DNA from: Cercis canadensis
Taxonomy: Eukaryota; Streptophyta; Magnoliopsida; Fabales; Fabaceae
Length of the DNA: 64,000 nt
Reading direction: 5' to 3'
Assembly: GCA_003255065.1 (NCBI GenBank)
Contig: QAOA01002030.1
Span: 43,090 to 107,089, forward strand
Shown here: positions 57,751 to 64,000 of the stretch, one piece after another
How the letters are laid out: every line of letters begins with the position of its first letter
Numbering within the stretch: position 1 is the first letter of the stretch
The notes under the pieces: generated by a model
The model's input: only the letters and a program-made list of their open reading frames with translations
The model's database searches: none
Told to the model about the DNA's origin: nothing
Made by a program: the position numbers and the translations under genes

Positions 57751-58038
57751 TTATTTACATCCAAAAGAAATACATGTTGGTAAATAAACAAAGTCTTTTC
57801 AGCAAGCAAGCATATCCACAGTTGACCCTCTTATTACATCAGCTCTACTCACTATATCTCTTCCTTTCTCATTTTCCTTCTTCCCCTACTGTTCTTATTT
57901 ACATCCAAAAGAAATACATGTTGGTAAATAAACAAAGTCTTTTCAGCAAGCAAGCATATCCACAGTTGACCTTCTTATTACATCAGCTCTACTCACTATA
58001 TCTCTTCCTTTCTCATTTTCCTTCTTCCCTTACTGTTC
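57751..58038. repeat. Perfect-looking 144-bp tandem duplication
   Basis: The unit beginning TTATTTACATCCAAAAGAAA occupies 57751-57894 and is repeated at 57895-58038 with only about two differences. There is no N at the junction, so it may be a genuine recent duplication. It lies in non-coding DNA between PRT6 and the MYB3R gene. Confidence 0.9.
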
Positions 58039-58039
58039 T

Positions 58040-60030
58040 TAGTCAGACTTCGTTCGTCATCTAATACTACACCACTAACTATTTTATCTGTGGAGATTCG
58101 AGAATTTTATCATGTTAAGTACATCTCTCTTGTCAACTCTCTTGATTGGTACTTTTCTTTTGGATGAGGGAAAAAATGGTGGTGGTGAAACTGTTGTTCC
58201 AGCTAGTACAAGAAGAAAAATATCAGACAACCAATATATTAAGACATAACTATTTGCACTGTAATTTCTCATCCTCACATACTTACAGTTTCTACAAGGG
58301 GTTCAAGGAACTGGAATCTGTATTCCTCTTTCCCATTCTTCTCTTTTTTACCCCCTTTCTTAAGAGAAGAATGTTCGATCCCAGTAATTAACTCAGTTTT
58401 TAACATATATACTACAAGAGAAATACAGAAAGAGACAAAGTACAATAGTTAATCAGAATGTCTTCACCGCAAACTACAAAGTGATTAATATTGTAAAAGA
58501 ACTTATTTTATTTGTTTTCCATAAGTGTTGGTTTTCACTGATCTAGAAACAATTAGTGAACCACGAAAGTCAAGGATAGTCTGCTTAAGAGTTTGGCTAG
58601 TATTCACCGAAACAATGTTGGAGGAAAAAGCTCTCTGGGAAATCTTCATGAGGTCATAATCAGATTACTTAAGTAGCATGTACTGACTAATTCAGGCTAA
58701 ATTCTAGTTTAAGAAAGGAATGTAAACAATCCTGAGTTATATATTCAATCTAGCTAAGTTTCTCTTGACTTCGAGGTTCGAAGCTGTAGATTCAAATAAC
58801 AGTTATGAACTGATAACAAAATCAAGAGCATGATTGCCACGATAAAACAACATATCCCATTGACCATACCCATATAGTGGACTATATACTATGGAACTTA
58901 TTCAAGGTTCTCTACCTACGGATTCTATTGTAACCTGAATGCATCTGCACAAACTCACGGACCAAAAGAAAAAATAAGCATATCACAAAAAAGTGAGAAC
59001 AAATTATTCCTCACATTTAAACTGTTACTGAAGACACCCAAGAAAAACCTACTTTTTCTTATATTATTTTCTTTTAGAAAATTCCAGGAGGGAAAATACA
59101 AGGTTAATCTGTTTTAACTGCAATACTGTTGTGATTCTAAATAGCCAAAAGCTATACAACAGTAGGAGAGACATTTTATTATTTGAAGGTTTACCATATC
59201 TATTTTGACCATCCAATGTAGATTTCCTATAAATAGGGCTGAAAACTGTCTTTCCCTGCATTCATTATTGAAGGCTATGATTTTTACTGCAGTTTGAAGA
59301 GTAACAGTGGAAGAAAAAGAGGTTTCACATTCCTCAATTAGTGCTTTGTAGAAAAGATAAAAATTTTAAATGATTGAAATAGGATCCACCTCCCTGGGTC
59401 AGAAGAAGGTATAACCATCTGTTAACACAAAATTGTCATTGATACTTAATAATAATCTTTTCTGTAAAACAGAAAGTAAAATAATCAATTTATATAACCA
59501 TTTTGTCTGAGCTCATAAAAGTGGCTTTTTTATTTGGGAAAAAAGAAGACAATTTAAGATTGCATAAAAAAGAAATCTGTCCCATTTTCTTATACTTCCA
59601 TAGTGACCAACAATATAATGAACATAACTTTTGCCAAATACCACATAATATTATTCCTTCTAACTCAGCTACAATGCTCTATGGCATTATTGACAAGTAA
59701 TTAATAGCATGAACATAATTCCTAATTGTTTAGAGTTTTTCATCGCAGATTCAAAGAATCCTCCATCCAACTCAATCATACTGATTTTAAATGCTATAAT
59801 TTTAAAGGGTTATATAAGCTGATCAAGATTTTCCATTTGAAGTGGATTGAGCTACTTAGATTTTCTGTATCAAATGGATTTAGCTACTTATTCTGGTTCA
59901 ACATTTCTCCTATAACAACTATCGGCTTTGTCACCAAGTATATAGTAATTCTTCTGATGCCTCGTGATTTTAAATAGAAACATAATATAATGTAGTTTAA
60001 AGAACCATAACTAGCAAGGAATGCTGACTT
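58040..60030. other. Spacer / 3' region of MYB3R gene
   Basis: AT-rich with no supported gene. The part adjoining 60043 should contain the 3'UTR of the minus-strand MYB3R gene. Confidence 0.45.
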
Positions 60031-60042
60031 ACAATTTAAGCA

Positions 60043-63000
60043 CTAGGTCACTCCCAATTTTGTTTCACGCAAACAATCTTCAGTCATTGAAGTGCTCCTT
60101 TTAGCAGATTTTTCCATTGTGTTCATACTAGCTTCCTGTTTCTCTTTGTCAAATGCAAACTCAAGTTGTTTTTCCACAGACTTGACAACTGCTGTTCGCT
60201 TGGATCTTAACCGGTATGGAGGAGATGCATTGAAAGCCTTATTATTTGGAACATCAATTGTATTTCCATAGCTTGCTGGACTGTCACACAACCTGCCAAC
60301 TTCAGAACCAGAATTATCTTTGCTTCTCTCCTGTTCATTAGAAGCATGAGCTTCCCCATCTATCTTCGTAACTTTACTGGGAGTGGCATGTGTTTGGACT
60401 CCAGTCCTTCTCTTCCTCAATATGGAAGGAGTATTCGGGAAAGTTCTAGCAGCAAATTTTAATATTGATTCAGGAGATTGCGAGTATAGTTCGCTACCCT
60501 TCACACAAGGTGGAGTGAAGAAACCAACAGGTGACATTATTGGACTACAGCTGTATTCATTTTGCAGGCAAAACATATTTAAACAAAGAGAATCCAGAGG
60601 AACTGAACTCTCTAACTGTGGAGGCTCATAACACAAAGAACCACAGGTAGGACTTTCCAGTGAAAGAGATGTTCTTATTAACCCGCTACCACTCATTTCA
60701 CCATTATTTATACAATTCTGAAGCCCAGAGTCCTCAAGTTTTGGTTCGCCGTTCATTCCAAAATTATCTCTTGACACTGGTTCTGAGTTGCTGCAGCTGA
60801 GATCTACATTGGACGATCCAGGCTTGCATTCTACACAATCAGAATCAGCAGATTCATTTGCAGGAACACTTGAAGAATCGCCGACATCTCTCAATGTTGC
60901 TGAGGACTCTAAATGATTCTTGCCACTATCATCTACCTTACTAATGTCTGTAGTTTCTGATGATGTTTCAGGAGCTGTCTCTAATCCTTTATTTGAACAA
61001 ACAAGTATTGTTTTAGTTGCAGAGCGTCCAGCTTGTGGACTGGTCTTTGGAATTGGTGGAAGTTTTCCTGTAGCTAAATAAAAATCCAACTTTTTCTTCA
61101 AAGAACTGTTCCAGTGGTTCTTTATTGCATTATCAGTCCTGCAGAAGAAAAGTCATGTACAATAATTTGACATATATTAGCATCTATCGCAAACAAACTA
61201 CAAATGGCTTGCCAACCAATTTGAAAGGATTTTACATCACAAAATACATCTTACAAAAGTTGCAACTTGTGCATTGACATTGTAAGATCAACTTCTTTTG
61301 CGATCAACTTTTACAATACTATTATGAAAGTTAGAGAGTCTTTTTTAGATATCCACTACACTATAGACTTTTGTGATCTACGTACAGTAGTGAACCAATG
61401 AAATGGCCTTGTTTCCACTAAATATGTTGTGAACGACATTAATCATGTTGGTAGTTGGTCTACCGATGTGAAAGGCTAACACTCTACAGTGAAAAAGGTA
61501 GACAAGTTATTAGGACTTTATGCATTGGGGATAAATTACCAGATAATGTGTATGCGGCAAGTTGTCCATTTTTCTTACTTGCTTTAGGTAGTTAAAAGTT
61601 GAATATTTCCTTCTCTTTTCTTTTCTTTTTTCTTTTTTTTTTTTTTTTTTTTTTNTTTTTGTGGAGGGTGGGGGGAAAGAAAAATACAAATACAAGTACA
61701 AACCCCTTAATCATATTGAATGTCTGTTGAAAACATTACTCAAAACCACATTCAACATAAATAAAGACACCTTCCATGAATCATGACCTTAATTTCATCA
61801 TGAAATTACAGACTGAATAATAAGCATACCTTCCAGGTAAGACCCTCGCTATTTCAGCCCATTTATTCCCATGAAGACGATGAGCATTCATGAGGGCCAG
61901 TTCCTCCTCTAAAGTCCAGGCATCCTTCTTTATCTCAGGATTCAGATGATTGTGCCACCTATAAACATTTGAAACGAAGATTTAATGATCATGAACCCAT
62001 ATTTCAAGGCCAAGACATTTCTTTGATATTTATGAATGATTTAACATTCAGAAGAGTATGTGATATGACAGAAAAATGAAATCCAAAAAGAAAAAAACAA
62101 GTACTTTTTTTTTTTTTTACAAGGGAGCTCAATGCGCTTGGAAAGGGGAAGGGAGTACATGGTGGGAATAGAACCCTTGACACCAACCCTCTGGTTCTTA
62201 TGAGCAGTGGAAGTGCCACTAGACCCATGGCTCATTGGCTAAAATGGGGGAAAACAGAAAGTTTTAATTTGAGTAGCCCATTCACAAAGCTAAAAATGTA
62301 ACCAAATATAACAGCAATACATTCTGAACAAAAATCATTATTCTCAACTTAGGGAGATAAAGATGGATTGGGGATTTTCAGAATCCTTGAACAAAAGATA
62401 CAATAAGAGGAATGTGTAACTTTGGTCTTCATCAGCAAAAAGACTTGGGGGGAAGGGGGACAACAAAAACAGGAAAACTACCACATGAAACTTCAGTAAA
62501 AACCTACCGCTCTCTGCACTGTTTCCCTATGCGACCAGGTAAAGACTTGGCTATCAAAGACCATTTTGTAGGTCCATACTTTGACACCAGTTCAACAATT
62601 TTATCATCCTCCTATAAGCCATACAAGCAGGAAAAGTTAATGCTTGAACAAAAATGCGGGAAAAATAACAAAGAGAAAAAGGTCCGGTTTCAACCTCCTG
62701 AGTCCAAGGTCCTTTAACAAGTTCTGGATTAAGAACTTTTTGCCATCTGTGCAGACATTGCACTTCTGATCTATCTGGAAAAAACTCAGCTGCATTCCAA
62801 ATTTTAAATTGGTATCATGAAAAATTGAAAATGAGCATAATGCTTTGACATTAACTACGAGATACAAGAACATATTGTTTATATTCCTGCAGACACAAAT
62901 TCTCAGGGTTCACACACACAAGTACAAACCAGGAAAAAAAGGATTTAAAGTAATAAACTTAAAGCGAGTTTTTTCCCACTTGTATGCCTTCCAAAGCAGC

Positions 63001-64000
63001 AGCACTTTAACTGATCATGCACAAGAATAGGTTCTATAAATTACAACTGCTGTTCTTGTTTCCCAAGGTTCATCTTTTGGCTCTAATATAGTATCAAAAC
63101 CATAATTAGTAACTAATATTTGTGTATAGCCATGTAAAAGCTTTATTGCATATTTTATTAAGAGATAAAGCTCCAGCTTAATTCTTTAAAAAACATTGCC
63201 ACCATAAATTTGTAAATTCCATATAAAAAGGCCATCACTGAACTTTGAACCGGATATCTCCATAAAACAAAGCAACAAAGCAATGACAAGTGATGCCAGA
63301 GACACTGCAGAGTAATTATAGATACCTATTTTCTTCCAACTCTTTCCCTTATAAGCTGCAACGGCATTCCTTAATGTCTCATCCTACAGCAAGTTAAAGA
63401 AAGTATTGAGAACAATTACTATTGAAAATACAAGCAGCAATCAGCACATAGAAAAGACAGATGGATATTGACAAACATTAACAAATCTAGGACTCAAGTT
63501 ACTGCACAGAAAACCATTAAAGCTTTGATGTTATTGTGGATATATATGTATATTAACAGAAATTAAATCAAATGAGATCACCTCACTATTTGATTAGCTA
63601 GCATAGCAAACAAGCAAGGAAATATCTAACAATGAAAAGAGAAAGAAGGGAAAAAAAGAAAAAACAAATGCCTTCTATGACTAACCTCCTGTGCCGTCCA
63701 ACCACCCTTTGCACGCCTTATAGGGCCTGTGGTCCTCCTGTATGGTCAAAAGAATCACATGATGACAAGCAATGACGAAGATTGGTAGGCAAAAATTCAA
63801 AACAGATCAAGTTTTCTATAGCACAAAGGGAATCAGTCCCTATTGCTGAATGTGAGATTAAGTAAAATCAATCCTAATTTTAAGCAAACCATTTTGAATT
63901 TATAAAGTATGCCATTATGGTTATTGCTGGAATGAAAAAAGTAAAAAAGAACTTAACGGATGTTACCGATGAGAGGGTGATGTAGATGCTGGGCTGCATA
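60043..64000 (-). CDS. MYB3R (three-repeat MYB) factor, MYB3R-3/5-like, 5' end outside window
   Basis: Exons by eye: beyond 64000 to 63967, 63737-63686, 63383-63326, 62789-62695, 62611-62508, 61958-61830, 61138-60043. Phases join correctly throughout and the stop is at 60043. Three MYB repeats are complete: GGWTAQEDETLRNAV to FFPDRSEVQCLHRWQKVLNP; KGPWTQEEDDKIVELVSKYG to GRIGKQCRERWHNHLNP; DAWTLEEELALMNAHRLHGN to GRTDNAIKNHWNSSLKKK. The ending KKLDFYLATGKLPP and the repeat sequences favour the MYB3R-3/5 branch over MYB3R-1/4. The large last exon (365 codons) is Ser-rich and holds ESILKFAARTFPNTPSILRK, a family motif, and PPYRLRSKRTAVVKSVEKQL. In the family these nuclear proteins bind MSA elements to control G2/M genes, this branch mainly as repressors. 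The first exon(s) lie off the window. Confidence 0.92.
62105..62240 (-). mobile_element. tRNA-derived SINE in a MYB3R intron
   Basis: Read on the minus strand: head GCCAATGAGCCATGGGTCTA, A-box-like TCTAGTGGCACTTCC, and some 45 bases later a B-box-like GGGTTCTATTCCC, then a body ending in a 16-base A-tail (poly-T at 62105-62120). It lies in the intron between exons 62611-62508 and 61958-61830, in the same orientation as the gene. A diverged copy is at 31616-31755. Confidence 0.65.

Noticed and set aside
1..64000. tRNA or rRNA genes
   Set aside because: Only SINE-like A/B boxes were seen; no sequence folds into a convincing functional tRNA and no rRNA segment was recognised.

Overview
This window is nuclear DNA of a flowering plant, very probably a eudicot. 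It is AT-rich with long intergenic spaces, its genes have GT-AG introns, it carries many plant transposon relics (CACTA, Mutator-like MITEs, LINE, SINE), and its proteins are plant-specific (ASYMMETRIC LEAVES1, PROTEOLYSIS 6, a MYB3R factor). The sequence is a draft assembly. It has ten isolated single Ns, and at least four of them are flanked by the same sequence on both sides, which indicates unmerged contig ends.

Layout. 1-2 kb: AT-rich upstream DNA with a fold-back element. 2-5.3 kb (+): an AS1/PHANTASTICA gene with its coding sequence in one exon behind a probable 5'UTR intron. 6.03-7.44 kb: a composite element bounded by diverged inverted repeats that carries pieces of two unrelated genes, the start of an ABCG/PDR transporter and the end of a UDP-glycosyltransferase, in the manner of a Pack-MULE. 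7.8-34.5 kb (-): a decayed tandem cluster of a small gene family with an MBD-like (methyl-CpG-binding-domain-like) core. It contains two apparently intact genes (A, 309 aa; B, 294 aa), one nearly complete copy with two nonsense codons (C), one chimeric truncated copy (D), and at least two copies reduced to an exon plus introns. The copies share exon phases, promoter sequence and flanks. Transposons and two independent ~120 bp tandem-repeat arrays have expanded between and inside them. 36.3-52.7 kb (+): a complete 17-exon PRT6 (N-degron E3 ligase) gene, 2069 aa by my splice model. 52.8-60 kb: mostly empty, with one short membrane-protein-like ORF. 60.0-64.0 kb (-): the last seven exons of a three-repeat MYB3R factor that continues beyond the window.

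The large genes are conserved housekeeping or developmental regulators with no evident functional link to one another. AS1 represses KNOX genes in leaf primordia, PRT6 degrades N-degron substrates such as group VII ERFs, and MYB3R controls G2/M genes. The unusual part is the MBD-like cluster. The best candidates for something undescribed are (i) the 123 bp intronic repeat in gene A, in which every unit carries a copy of the host exon's 3' end and its splice donor, (ii) the birth-and-death and exon chimerism of this family, and (iii) the two-gene capture element. All splice models were read by eye from the sequence and were not tested against transcripts.
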